A stretch of DNA of 10,131 nt, from the NCBI GenBank assembly GCA_031283385.1, contig JAITBW010000165.1, positions 1-10,131 of the forward strand, written 5' to 3'. This document shows, one piece after another, positions 1 to 6,081 of the stretch. The position numbers and the translations under genes were made by a program. This DNA comes from Nitrososphaerota archaeon (GTDB lineage: Archaea > Thermoproteota > Bathyarchaeia > Bathyarchaeales > Bathycorpusculaceae). Below the pieces are notes generated by a model that was given only the letters and a program-made list of their open reading frames with translations, was not told the DNA's origin and searched no databases. How positions within the stretch are numbered: position 1 is the stretch's first letter; every line of letters begins with the position of its first letter.

Positions 1-376
1 GTCAAAGCAAACACACAACTAAACAATATGACACGTTCACACTAATTAGCTTAGCAAAAATTGTGGGTCAAGTTAAGTTCAGAAGAAGGGCAGCTCCAAT
101 TATATAAGTTCGTTAACTATAAAAAAAATAATACCTAAAAAAACAATTCAAAAAACAAATAGTATTCTTACCTTACATATCACCTTCACCAAAAAATGCT
201 CAAACATTCAAAATACCCCATAAACTAAACAACTAACACAAAATGAGCTCTTTCAACAACACAAACAAAAAATTCGCCATATGAAAAACATTTTTTTAAC
301 ACCCAATTTATGATTTAAATATAAACGCTTAATAGAGAGATATTCAACTGTAAACTGCGCTGGAGAGTATCTTCAA
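1..376. other. Gene-free leader region upstream of rps6e
   Basis: No open frame of meaningful length starts or ends here on either strand; the longest ATG frames are 10-13 codons (for example 243-284). The + strand from about 120 to 310 is strikingly rich in A and C with very little G. A TATA-like TATATAAG lies near 110-117 with no gene that it clearly serves. I see no tRNA, rRNA or CRISPR repeat. The rps6e promoter lies at the right end of the stretch. Confidence 0.6.
313..324 (+). promoter_or_regulatory. TATA-box promoter of rps6e
   Basis: The sequence ATTTAAATATAA is a good archaeal TATA box. Transcription would be expected to start about 25 nt downstream (near 340-345), leaving a leader of about 35 nt. 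That leader would contain the Shine-Dalgarno-like GGAGAG at 362-367, 9 nt before the rps6e ATG. Inferred from motif and spacing only. Confidence 0.5.
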
Positions 377-763
377 ATGGCAAAATTCAAAGTAATCATA
401 TCTGACCCAACAGACGGGAAAAGCAAAGTAGTAGAAGTTGAAGAAGCACGGGCAACACCCTTCATCGGAAAAAGATTAGGCGAAACAATCGACGGCATTG
501 TAGTAGACATGCCAGCAACCAAACTACAAATTTTAGGCGGCTCTGATACAGACGGTGTACCTATGAGAGGCGATGTCCACGGAGGAAACAGACGACAAGT
601 AGTTTTAAGTGGAGGTACAGGATTCAAACCAAAAAGAGAAGGCGCAAGAAGACGCAAAGCAGTGCGCGGAAACACAATCACTGACGAGATTACCCAAATT
701 AACCTAAAAATAATCGAACAACCCGCCAAAAAAACAGAAACAAAAACCGAAAACACCGCCTAA
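377..763 (+). CDS. rps6e: Small-subunit ribosomal protein eS6 (S6e)
   Basis: The 128-aa product is the archaeal/eukaryotic 30S protein eS6, with no bacterial counterpart. Recognisable signatures are the glycine-rich GGSDTDGVPMRGDVHG at residues 54-69 and the basic RRRKAVRGNTI at 91-101. Length matches archaeal eS6, which lacks the long phosphorylated C-terminal tail of eukaryotic S6. A lysine/threonine-rich tail of about 15 residues closes the protein. The ATG at 377 is preceded by GGAGAG at a good distance. Pyrimidine-ending codons strongly prefer C over T (about 37 to 15 by my count), unlike genes further right. It lies upstream of aIF2 gamma, the usual archaeal arrangement, but a 219-bp spacer with its own TATA-like box suggests separate transcription. 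Confidence 0.96.
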   Translation: MAKFKVIISDPTDGKSKVVEVEEARATPFIGKRLGETIDGIVVDMPATKLQILGGSDTDGVPMRGDVHGGNRRQVVLSGGTGFKPKREGARRRKAVRGNTITDEITQINLKIIEQPAKKTETKTENTA

Positions 764-889
764 ACAATAAACATACAACACACATTTTAACAAACCAATT
801 ACCAAACGTGCATCTTTTTCAAAGCATAGTAACAAATAACCAATTAACAATTAAAACAAATTAACAGCTAATTTCAACATTAAAAAAGC

Positions 890-903
890 CGCAGTTTACT
901 GCG
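890..903 (+). terminator. Small hairpin in the rps6e-aIF2 gamma spacer, possible terminator
   Basis: CGCAG-TTTA-CTGCG is a perfect 5-bp stem with a 4-nt loop, followed within about 15 nt by ATTTTATT. It sits between the rps6e stop and the aIF2 gamma promoter. It could help end the rps6e transcript, but the T-tract is poor and archaeal termination depends mainly on T-runs, so the role is uncertain. Confidence 0.3.
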
Positions 904-926
904 TCTAAACATTTTATTAACATAGA

Positions 927-940
927 AAGGTTAAATTTAA
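927..940 (+). promoter_or_regulatory. BRE/TATA-like promoter of aIF2 gamma
   Basis: AAAGG followed by TTAAATTTAA resembles a purine-rich BRE next to an archaeal TATA box. A start about 25 nt downstream, near 960, would give a leader of roughly 20 nt before the ATG at 983. Motif and spacing only. Confidence 0.45.
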
Positions 941-982
941 GCAGTGAACAATAAGACAAACATAATCTAAAGGCGTTTGTGA

Positions 983-2245
983 ATGGCTGAAAATATACAA
1001 GAGAAAAAAAACGTGTCAATGCCACGACAACCAGAAGTAAACATTGGCGCAATCGGTCACGTAGACCATGGAAAAACAACCCTTGTTCAAGCCCTAACAG
1101 GCATGTGGGCATCACGCCACAGTGAAGAACTAAAAAGAGGCATCACTATAAAACTAGGCTATGCCGATATGCCAATTTACAAATGCCCAAAATGCGCATC
1201 ACCAAAAAAATACACAATAAAAACAACCTGCGAAAACTGCAAAACAAAAACAGAATTCGCACGAGGCATAAGCTTTGTTGACGCACCAGGACACGAAGCC
1301 CTAATGGCAACAATGCTCTCAGGCGCAGCCATAATGGATGGCGCAATAATAGTAATCGCCGCCGACGAACCATGCCCACAACCACAAACAAGAGAACACC
1401 TAGCAGCAGCCGAAGTTAGTGGCATCAAAAATATCATAATTGTTCAAAATAAAATCGATATTGTCGATGGATCTCGTGCAAGAAAAAGTTATGACGAAAT
1501 TAAAGCCTTCGTAAAAGGAACAGTAGCAGAAAATGCGCCCATCATACCACTTTCAGCACAAAGAAACATCAATATCGATGTACTCCTCGAAGCAATACAA
1601 ACAATCATTCCAACGCCTAAACGCGACCCTGAGCTACAACCATTAATGTTTATTGTCCGCTCATTTGACACAAACAAACCAGGTACAACTATCGAGGAAC
1701 TTGATGGAGGAATCATCGGTGGAACTATTGCACAAGGTAAATTCAAAGTTGGCGAAGAAATTGAAATCAGACCAGGCATACCAATTGACCGCGAAGGCAG
1801 AACTAGCTATAACCCATTAATCAGCGAAATTGTAAGCTTACACGCAGGCAGCAAAAAAGTCAAAGAAACAACCTGTGGTGGACTCGTTGGTATTGGCACA
1901 TTACTAGATCCAGCGTATTCTAAAGCTGACGGCTTAACTGGCAGTATCGCAGGAAAAACAGGCAGGTTACCACCAACTCTAACAGAGCTCACATTAGAAA
2001 CATATACACTTGAAAGGGCTGTTGGAACTAAAGAGCAACTTAAAGTTGAGAAAATCAATCCTGATGAACAATTATTACTCCATATTGGTGCAGCAGTAAA
2101 TGTTGGTAAAGTAATAGGTATAAAGCGGAACACAATAAAAGTTAAATTAACAAGACCAATTTGTGCTTTACCGGGTGCTAGAGTTGCGATAAGTAGAAAA
2201 ATTACATCTCGCTGGCGCTTAATTGGTTATGGTTTAATAAAATAA
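983..2245 (+). CDS. eif2g: Translation initiation factor aIF2, gamma subunit
   Basis: The GTPase subunit of archaeal/eukaryotic IF2 carries initiator Met-tRNA to the 30S subunit. All GTPase motifs are present in the 420-aa product: G1 GHVDHGKT (25-32), switch-1 region RGITIKLGYAD (52-62), G3 DAPGH (100-104), G4 NKID (156-159) and G5 SAQ (191-193). The gamma-specific zinc knuckle Cys68-x2-Cys71 / Cys83-x2-Cys86 lies between switch 1 and G3. Beta-barrel domains II and III follow, and the end at GYGLIK is typical. Length is as expected. The start at 983 gives a 24-residue lead before G1; Met13 is a possible alternative. The alpha and beta subunits are not in this window. Codon choice drifts from C-ending to T-ending along the gene. 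Confidence 0.97.
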   Translation: MAENIQEKKNVSMPRQPEVNIGAIGHVDHGKTTLVQALTGMWASRHSEELKRGITIKLGYADMPIYKCPKCASPKKYTIKTTCENCKTKTEFARGISFVDAPGHEALMATMLSGAAIMDGAIIVIAADEPCPQPQTREHLAAAEVSGIKNIIIVQNKIDIVDGSRARKSYDEIKAFVKGTVAENAPIIPLSAQRNINIDVLLEAIQTIIPTPKRDPELQPLMFIVRSFDTNKPGTTIEELDGGIIGGTIAQGKFKVGEEIEIRPGIPIDREGRTSYNPLISEIVSLHAGSKKVKETTCGGLVGIGTLLDPAYSKADGLTGSIAGKTGRLPPTLTELTLETYTLERAVGTKEQLKVEKINPDEQLLLHIGAAVNVGKVIGIKRNTIKVKLTRPICALPGARVAISRKITSRWRLIGYGLIK

Positions 2246-2256
2246 TATTTCAACTA

Positions 2257-2277
2257 TTTTTTATTTCATACATTTTT
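2257..2277 (+). terminator. Poly-T terminator after aIF2 gamma
   Basis: Two T-runs, T6 at 2257-2262 and T5 at 2273-2277, follow the stop codon within about 30 nt. Such runs in the non-template strand are typical intrinsic termination signals for archaeal RNA polymerase. No hairpin is needed or seen directly before them. Confidence 0.5.
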
Positions 2278-2290
2278 GATCGCTTGGTCA

Positions 2291-2302
2291 AAAGGTACCT
2301 TT
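2291..2302. repeat. Perfect 12-bp palindrome
   Basis: AAAGGTACCTTT is a perfect 12-bp palindrome in the spacer between aIF2 gamma and the PIN-domain gene. It could be a dimeric regulator site or simply chance; nothing else identifies it. Confidence 0.35.
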
Positions 2303-2312
2303 AACAAAATTC

Positions 2313-2367
2313 CAGGGGGCAGACACGTAATGAAGCAATAATGAAAGGCGTTCAGAGTCCCCGTCTG
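2313..2367 (+). other. Possible structured RNA element in the spacer
   Basis: GGGGGC (2315-2320) can pair with GTCCCC (2357-2362, one G-U pair). Inside it ACG (2325-2327) can pair with CGT (2349-2351), leaving an internal loop AGAC/TCAGA and an apical loop that carries the direct repeat AATGAA twice. CAG/CTG pairing could extend the base in an alternative fold. No clear TATA box precedes it and no sRNA family motif is convincing. Pairing was found by eye only. Confidence 0.25.
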
Positions 2368-2438
2368 TAAATAAATAATTATGTTACAAGATTTTTCGTT
2401 AAGCAGAACATCATCAATATGCGAGTTCTTTTGAGAAG

Positions 2439-2447
2439 TATTTAAAG
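2439..2447 (+). promoter_or_regulatory. TATA-box promoter of the PIN-rpoE-spt4 unit
   Basis: TATTTAAAG is a strong archaeal TATA-like box located 53 nt before the ATG at 2500. A start about 25 nt downstream (near 2468) would leave a leader of roughly 30 nt. It would drive the PIN-domain gene together with rpoE and spt4, which follow with no gap. Confidence 0.5.
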
Positions 2448-2499
2448 TATAGTCATAAGTAAAGTTGGTAAAGAAAACATAAAAAGAACAGGCACTTAA

Positions 2500-2919
2500 A
2501 TGTCAAAAGTAACAGCTCGATCTATAAAAATAATCTTAGATTCAAACGCACTATTTACACCCTTAGAGTTAAAAATAGATATTTTTGAAGAACTTCGTCG
2601 ACTGCTAAATCGGAATGTAGAATATATTTTAATTTCCCCCGTTAAGGCTGAACTTGAAATTCTCGCAAACAAAAACAGTCATAAACTGCGCCAGCAAGCA
2701 AATTTCGCGCTTAAACTGTCTGAAAAATGTAAAACAGTTCCAGTACCAGTTTCAGATAAGCTTACAACAGACGAGGCGATAGTGGAAGTAGCAAAAAAGT
2801 GGAATTCACCAGTTTTTACCAATGACAGACAATTAAGGAAGAGGCTAAGAGATATAAGTCTGCCAGTGATTTATGTGAGACAAAAAACTCGTCTAGAGAT
2901 TGACGGATTGATATTGTAG
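2500..2919 (+). CDS. Fcf1-like PIN-domain nuclease, probable rRNA processing factor
   Basis: The 139-aa product is a single PIN domain of the archaeal Fcf1/Utp24-like type. The acidic metal-binding set is visible: Asp14 in ILDSNAL, Glu51 in VKAELEIL, Asp91 in TTDEAI and Asp109 in TNDRQLRKRLR. All four expected positions are filled, so it is probably an active endoribonuclease. In archaea this protein is typically encoded between aIF2 gamma and rpoE, exactly as here, which argues for a chromosomal housekeeping role in pre-rRNA processing instead of a VapC toxin. No antitoxin gene is adjacent. The stop codon is followed directly by the rpoE ATG, so the two are translationally coupled. The rRNA substrate is inferred from the Fcf1/Utp24 family, not shown here. 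Confidence 0.85.
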   Translation: MSKVTARSIKIILDSNALFTPLELKIDIFEELRRLLNRNVEYILISPVKAELEILANKNSHKLRQQANFALKLSEKCKTVPVPVSDKLTTDEAIVEVAKKWNSPVFTNDRQLRKRLRDISLPVIYVRQKTRLEIDGLIL

Positions 2920-3510
2920 ATGTTCAAATTAATTACGCTTCAAGACACTATACGTATTCCACCAGAAACCTTCGGAAAACCACTTGAAAAAGTTGGACGC
3001 GAGCAAGTGAAACATAAATACGAAGGAGTCGTGGATGAAGAACTAGGTTATGTTATAACCGTAACAGGTATCCAAGTAAGCCCAATAGGCAAAATTATTC
3101 CAGGTGACGGCGCAACATTTCATAAAGTTACTTTTTCGATACTAACGTTTTATCCAGTAATTCAAGAAATAGTTGAAGGAGATGTCGTTGAAATCGCTGA
3201 TTTTGGAGCGTTCATAAGAATTGGTCCAATTGACGCGTTACTACACGTTTCACAACTCATGGATGATTTCATCTCATACGATGAAAAACAAGGAGTACTT
3301 CTAGGCAAAGAGTCAAAACGTAGACTAGTCACAGGTGACAAAGTGCGTGTACGCATTACAGCAGTTTCACTTGGCAGAGCAGGTAGCTCAGGCAAAATCG
3401 GTGTAACCGCAAGACAACCATTCCTTGGTAAATTAGAGTGGCTTCAAATGGATCAAGGACTAATTCCATCGGATAGTGTAGAAGAAAAAGTGGAGGGGAA
3501 GAAAGAATGA
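2920..3510 (+). CDS. rpoE: DNA-directed RNA polymerase subunit Rpo7 (RpoE', stalk subunit)
   Basis: Rpo7 is the archaeal counterpart of Rpb7. With Rpo4 it forms the polymerase stalk that binds emerging RNA and helps open-complex formation. The N-terminal RNP-like tip domain covers about residues 1-80 (it begins MFKLITLQDTIRIPP). An S1/OB RNA-binding domain follows from about 83 to 165, with EGDVVEIADFGAFIRIGPIDALLHVSQL at its start as the key stretch. At 196 aa it is slightly longer than usual because of an acidic/lysine C-terminal tail. The start abuts the PIN stop codon, and the stop overlaps the spt4 ATG by 4 nt (ATGA), so the three genes form an operon. Confidence 0.95.
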   Translation: MFKLITLQDTIRIPPETFGKPLEKVGREQVKHKYEGVVDEELGYVITVTGIQVSPIGKIIPGDGATFHKVTFSILTFYPVIQEIVEGDVVEIADFGAFIRIGPIDALLHVSQLMDDFISYDEKQGVLLGKESKRRLVTGDKVRVRITAVSLGRAGSSGKIGVTARQPFLGKLEWLQMDQGLIPSDSVEEKVEGKKE

Positions 3511-3692
3511 GTGAGAAAGCGTGCTCAAATTGCCATTTTCTGACTAAAGAACATACGTGTCCAAAATGCAAAAGTCGCAGTCTAAGTGAGGACTACGGTG
3601 GTCTTGTAGTTCTGTTTGACGCTGAAAATTCAGCGATTGCAAAAGCCATGGATGCTAAAGACAAAGGTCGCTATGTCTTAAAAGTCCGTTAA
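3507..3692 (+). CDS. spt4: Transcription elongation factor Spt4 (RpoE'')
   Basis: The 61-aa product is the zinc-binding partner of Spt5, which clamps RNA polymerase during elongation. The four zinc ligands are Cys6-x2-Cys9 and Cys18-x2-Cys21. The family C-terminal block GLVVLFDAENSAIAKAM, then GRYVLKV, forms the Spt5-binding sheet. Length is normal for archaeal Spt4. Its ATG lies inside the rpoE stop (ATGA overlap) with GGGGAAG-like purines just upstream, so expression is coupled to rpoE. spt5 is not in the window. Confidence 0.95.
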   Translation: MSEKACSNCHFLTKEHTCPKCKSRSLSEDYGGLVVLFDAENSAIAKAMDAKDKGRYVLKVR

Positions 3693-3756
3693 TCAGGCTA
3701 ACAATATTATTTAATAACTTTTTCATCATATATTTTTGTCAAGAAGTCTTCTACCT

Positions 3757-4284
3757 ATGTCAGTCATTTACACTATTACGCCTGAACTTAGAGTAAAATT
3801 TAGAGAACCATTTGGTCTTTTAGTTAAAGGTACAGTTGACCAAACGATGTCAAAAATGTATGAAATAAAAAATCAAAACCCTCCAAAGATCATTTCCGTA
3901 GGAGATGTAGTAACAAAAAATTTGCAGAACTACAATATACCTCCAGATTTGACCGTAATAGATAATCAAAGTATGCGTAACAAAGTTCAATTGTCCATTC
4001 ATACAGGTAATAATGTTATTAAAGTAAAAAATCCACAAGGAACTATAACTAAAGAAGCTGTTGAGGCAATAAAGAATTCTCTGAAAAATAGAGAACAAAC
4101 GCACATAGTTGTAGATGGTGAGGAAGATTTACTTACACTTATTGCGGTATTATACGCACCAGAAAATTCTGTAGTAGTATATGGACAACCAGATGAAGGC
4201 ATAGTTTTAGTTAAAGTTTCACTTGAAAAGAAAACAGAAGCCTCCAAATTCCTGAAAGAGATGAAAAAACGTTCGAAAAGCTAA
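3757..4284 (+). CDS. GTP-dependent dephospho-CoA kinase (DUF359 family)
   Basis: This enzyme makes CoA from dephospho-CoA using GTP, the last step of the archaeal CoA pathway, and is unrelated to bacterial CoaE. Family blocks seen in the 175-aa product are ITPELRVKFREPFG (7-20), SVGDVVT (47-53), VIDNQSMR (67-74), and VVDGEEDLLTL (118-128), which holds the acidic cluster, followed by VVYGQPDEGIV. I chose the ATG at 3757; a TTG at 3736 would only add seven weakly convincing residues. The short T-rich gap after spt4 (3693-3756) may hold both a weak terminator and a weak TATA (TTTAATAAC), so independent transcription is possible. Its place between spt4 and rps24e is usual in archaea. Confidence 0.88.
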   Translation: MSVIYTITPELRVKFREPFGLLVKGTVDQTMSKMYEIKNQNPPKIISVGDVVTKNLQNYNIPPDLTVIDNQSMRNKVQLSIHTGNNVIKVKNPQGTITKEAVEAIKNSLKNREQTHIVVDGEEDLLTLIAVLYAPENSVVVYGQPDEGIVLVKVSLEKKTEASKFLKEMKKRSKS

Positions 4285-4332
4285 ATAAGAAGAATACTGT
4301 AAGAACTCAAGATTTGAATCAAGTGAATAGCC

Positions 4333-4641
4333 ATGGAAATTAAAATCGTGTCAACCAAAGAAAACCCGCTTCTCAAACGTAAAGAAGTAGGCTTCACAAT
4401 TACACAAGATCCAAAAGAAAAGACACCAAATAGACTTGACACTAAAAGAGCAGTTGCTAACGCAGTACAAGTTAAAGAGAGTGTTGTTTACATCAAATGC
4501 ATGGAAACATTAACGGGAACAAACATCACTAACGGGGTTGCTAATGTCTACCAAAGTGTCGAACAAGCCCAAATTGTAGAACCAAACTACATTAAGAAAA
4601 GAAACAATCCGGAAAAACCTAAAGAAGAGGCACAAGCATAA
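4333..4641 (+). CDS. rps24e: Small-subunit ribosomal protein eS24 (S24e)
   Basis: The 102-aa product is an archaeal/eukaryotic-specific 30S protein. It begins MEIKIVSTKENPLLKRKEV, the typical N-terminus in which the first beta strand is followed by the NPLL(K/G)R motif. It continues with the family pattern of a charged helix (DTKRAVANAVQV) and the NGVANVYQS segment. The C-terminal 15 residues are lysine/glutamate-rich and probably disordered. Its stop overlaps the rps27ae start by one base (TAATG), showing co-translation. AAGTGA just upstream of the ATG is a weak Shine-Dalgarno match. Confidence 0.95.
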   Translation: MEIKIVSTKENPLLKRKEVGFTITQDPKEKTPNRLDTKRAVANAVQVKESVVYIKCMETLTGTNITNGVANVYQSVEQAQIVEPNYIKKRNNPEKPKEEAQA

Positions 4642-4856
4642 TGCCAAAACCAGCAGATACAAAAACAGAAAGTAAACCAAAAGAAAAAACAAAAAAGAAA
4701 ACAGGCGGCGTTAGCGGTCTATATAAAGTTGAAAACGACAAAGTTACTCGTTCACGACCAACTTGCGAACGTTGCGGTCCAGGCTATTTCATGGCGGACC
4801 ATGATTCTAGATACACTTGTGGTCACTGTGGTTTTACACGATACAAACAAAAATAA
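4641..4856 (+). CDS. rps27ae: Small-subunit ribosomal protein eS31 (S27ae)
   Basis: The 71-aa product is the archaeal version of the ribosomal part of eukaryotic ubiquitin-S27a, without ubiquitin. A lysine-rich tail (about 20 residues) precedes the core GLYKVENDKVTRSRPTC. The zinc finger is Cys42-x2-Cys45 and Cys60-x2-Cys63, with the characteristic CGPGYFMADH between the pairs. The N-terminal tail is longer than in many archaeal S27ae proteins. It is coupled to rps24e by the TAATG overlap. In many archaea kae1 follows this gene; here it does not. Confidence 0.94.
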   Translation: MPKPADTKTESKPKEKTKKKTGGVSGLYKVENDKVTRSRPTCERCGPGYFMADHDSRYTCGHCGFTRYKQK

Positions 4857-4906
4857 TTTTTTTCAATAAGCAGTTTTAAATCTTTCAACTGCACTATTTA
4901 TTTTTT
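4857..4906 (+). terminator. Terminator region after rps27ae, overlapping the next gene's promoter
   Basis: A T7 run (4857-4863) follows the stop codon directly. Next comes the inverted repeat GCAGTT (4870-4875) / AACTGC (4887-4892) and then ACTATTTATTTTTTG. T-tracts alone suffice for archaeal termination. The loop of the repeat holds TTTTAAAT (about 4874-4881), which is also a plausible TATA box for the gene starting at 4914. Termination and promoter signals therefore appear superimposed. Confidence 0.4.
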
Positions 4907-4913
4907 GATCTAC

Positions 4914-5345
4914 ATGCTTAGAGTTAATGTGTTTATATCAAACATCTCATCAGAAAGATACTGGGACATCCGTAAATCAATGCCGCCAATTCAAATTAAC
5001 ACTAATATTAATGTTGTAGGCATGGAGAAAAAACAGGACGAAACACTGGAAGTCCCATATGTACTTTCGATAGCATACAACCCATCCATTGCACAAATAA
5101 GTATTAGAGGCAATGCGTATGTGAATGGCGAAAAAAATGAAGTTGACAAAATTATCAAAGATTATGAGCAAAAAAAACCGCCTGCACAGATAATCATTCA
5201 ATCAATATCAAATGTTGTCTTTGTTGAAGCAGTAATGATCTCGCGTATACTAAATATTCCACCGCCTATACCATTACCGCAAATTCCAGAAGCAGGCACA
5301 AAAACGCCAAACATAAAACCACAAGGCAGAGATTACAGCCTCTAA
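4914..5345 (+). CDS. Uncharacterised 143-aa archaeal protein
   Basis: I do not recognise a named family with confidence. The product alternates short beta-type stretches (residues 2-10, 26-37, 46-56 and 59-70) with a charged segment (73-88). A hydrophobic helix-like stretch IIIQSISNVVFVEAVMISRIL (93-113) follows, too polar to be a clear membrane span. The segment NIPPPIPLP (114-122) leads into a proline/glycine-rich tail. The beta-rich layout plus helix faintly recalls SecB-like folds; this is a guess. I start at the ATG 4914; an upstream TTG at 4905 adds only three residues. If the TATA-like box near 4875-4881 is used, the mRNA would be nearly leaderless. It lacks a strong Shine-Dalgarno. 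It is the last + strand gene before the convergent uS19, and a T6 run follows. Confidence 0.75.
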   Translation: MLRVNVFISNISSERYWDIRKSMPPIQINTNINVVGMEKKQDETLEVPYVLSIAYNPSIAQISIRGNAYVNGEKNEVDKIIKDYEQKKPPAQIIIQSISNVVFVEAVMISRILNIPPPIPLPQIPEAGTKTPNIKPQGRDYSL

Positions 5346-5359
5346 TTTTCCACAATACA

Positions 5360-5365
5360 TTTTTT
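5360..5365 (+). terminator. T6 terminator after the 143-aa protein gene
   Basis: A run of six T residues lies 15 nt after the stop codon, followed by AGTC. It is consistent with an archaeal intrinsic terminator for the rightward transcripts before they meet the convergent ribosomal operon. Confidence 0.4.
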
Positions 5366-5384
5366 AGTCTACTAAACAGGTAGA

Positions 5385-5405
5385 TCAATGAAGCAGTTCA
5401 TCTGA
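5385..5405 (+). other. Stem-loop in the convergent spacer
   Basis: TCA-ATGAA-GCAG-TTCAT-c-TGA forms a 5-bp stem with a 4-nt loop, extended by three more pairs across a single bulged C. It lies about 20 nt after the T6 run of the preceding gene. No function is evident. Confidence 0.3.
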
Positions 5406-5628
5406 CTCAAAGGTACAGGGGCTCAAAAAGGATCGGGTAGTTTCTTTACTGAACACTATTTTGCTACAATACTAAACAAACTTTCTTCTTAATTCAAATT
5501 TTTCAAAATAGAGTTTTTCTATGAACCATGAATTTTTTTAACAATGACAGCTAAAAACCGCAGACTTTAGGAACTACTATGTATTATCTACTGGATTGAA
5601 GAAATATAATAACCTATTAATTGAAAAC

Positions 5629-5646
5629 AAAAAATAGAAAGAAAAA
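5629..5646 (-). terminator. T-rich terminator of the uL3-uS19 operon
   Basis: Read leftward on the - strand, the uS19 stop is followed within 25 nt by T5 (5646-5642), TTTCTA, then T6 (5634-5629). This is a typical archaeal T-rich termination tract. It supports transcription of the ribosomal operon ending right after uS19. Confidence 0.5.
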
Positions 5647-5653
5647 GGTTTGT

Positions 5654-6061
5654 TTATTTTAGCGGCACATACATTGATGAACGCGATGCACCGATACCAG
5701 GAGTACCATGTCTAACTGGCTTGTTAGTTATAGCAAACTCGCCAAGGTAATGACCAATCATGTCTGGTTTAATATCTACTGCAACGAATTCTTTACCGTT
5801 GTGCACTGCAACTTTTGCACCCACCATTTCAGGAAGAACTATTAAATCGCGTACATGTGTTTTGAGATTTGTATCTTTTCCCTGTTTTTGTTGTTCCTTT
5901 GCAACACGTAGCTTTTCTAGCAAGACACGTTGCTCAGGTGTTAATCCGCGTTGTAGGCTTCTCCTTTGTCTTGATGGAAGCAGGTTTATGAATTCATCCA
6001 TAGACATGCCTTCAAGACTTTGAAGGCTATGTCCACGATAGCTAAATTCTTTTAGAGGCAT
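5654..6061 (-). CDS. rpsS: Small-subunit ribosomal protein uS19
   Basis: uS19 sits in the 30S head and contacts the A-site finger of 23S rRNA. The 135-aa product has the archaeal-type N-terminal extension ([19 protein letters not shown], then SLQRGL and a helical charged segment). The universal core follows: [18 protein letters not shown], then [11 protein letters not shown] and the C-terminal [18 protein letters not shown]. Length fits archaeal uS19. It is the last gene of the leftward cluster, 20 nt after uL2. A GGAT element lies about 12 nt before its ATG, a modest ribosome site. uL22 normally follows but does not here. Confidence 0.96.
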   Translation of the reverse strand: MPLKEFSYRGHSLQSLEGMSMDEFINLLPSRQRRSLQRGLTPEQRVLLEKLRVAKEQQKQGKDTNLKTHVRDLIVLPEMVGAKVAVHNGKEFVAVDIKPDMIGHYLGEFAITNKPVRHGTPGIGASRSSMYVPLK

Positions 6062-6081
6062 TTTTCATTTATCCTATATTT

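Larger units (their letters stand above)
5346..5653. other. 308-bp convergent spacer
   Basis: No gene is visible on either strand; ATG frames are under 12 codons. The left end has a T6 run (5360-5365) ending the + strand unit. The right end has A-runs that are T-runs for the leftward uS19 transcript. Between them is one stem-loop (5385-5405) and otherwise AT-rich unique sequence. The candidate C/D-box signals are too degenerate to call an sRNA. Confidence 0.6.

Noticed and set aside
2341..2370. GGCGTTCAGAGTCCCC resembles a tRNA T-arm
   Set aside because: The flanking stem does not pair as a T-stem, and no acceptor, D or anticodon arm can be placed around it.
2404..2420. TTGATGATG on the - strand as a C box
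   Set aside because: It lacks the purine of RTGATGA and no properly spaced D and D' boxes follow.
2500..2919. PIN-domain gene as a VapC toxin
   Set aside because: There is no adjacent antitoxin, and the fixed place between aIF2 gamma and rpoE matches the Fcf1-like housekeeping PIN protein.
3673..3735. C/D-box sRNA on the - strand (ATGATGA at 3728-3722, then CTGA near 3697)
   Set aside because: No internal D' and C' boxes, the spacing is wrong for a standard archaeal C/D sRNA, and there is no terminal stem.
2291..5420. Two spacers (2246-2499 and 5346-5653) share AAAGGTAC and AATGAAGCA, suggesting a common RNA family
   Set aside because: The motifs are in different order, and a rough estimate for two AT-rich spacers of this size gives about one shared 9-mer by chance.
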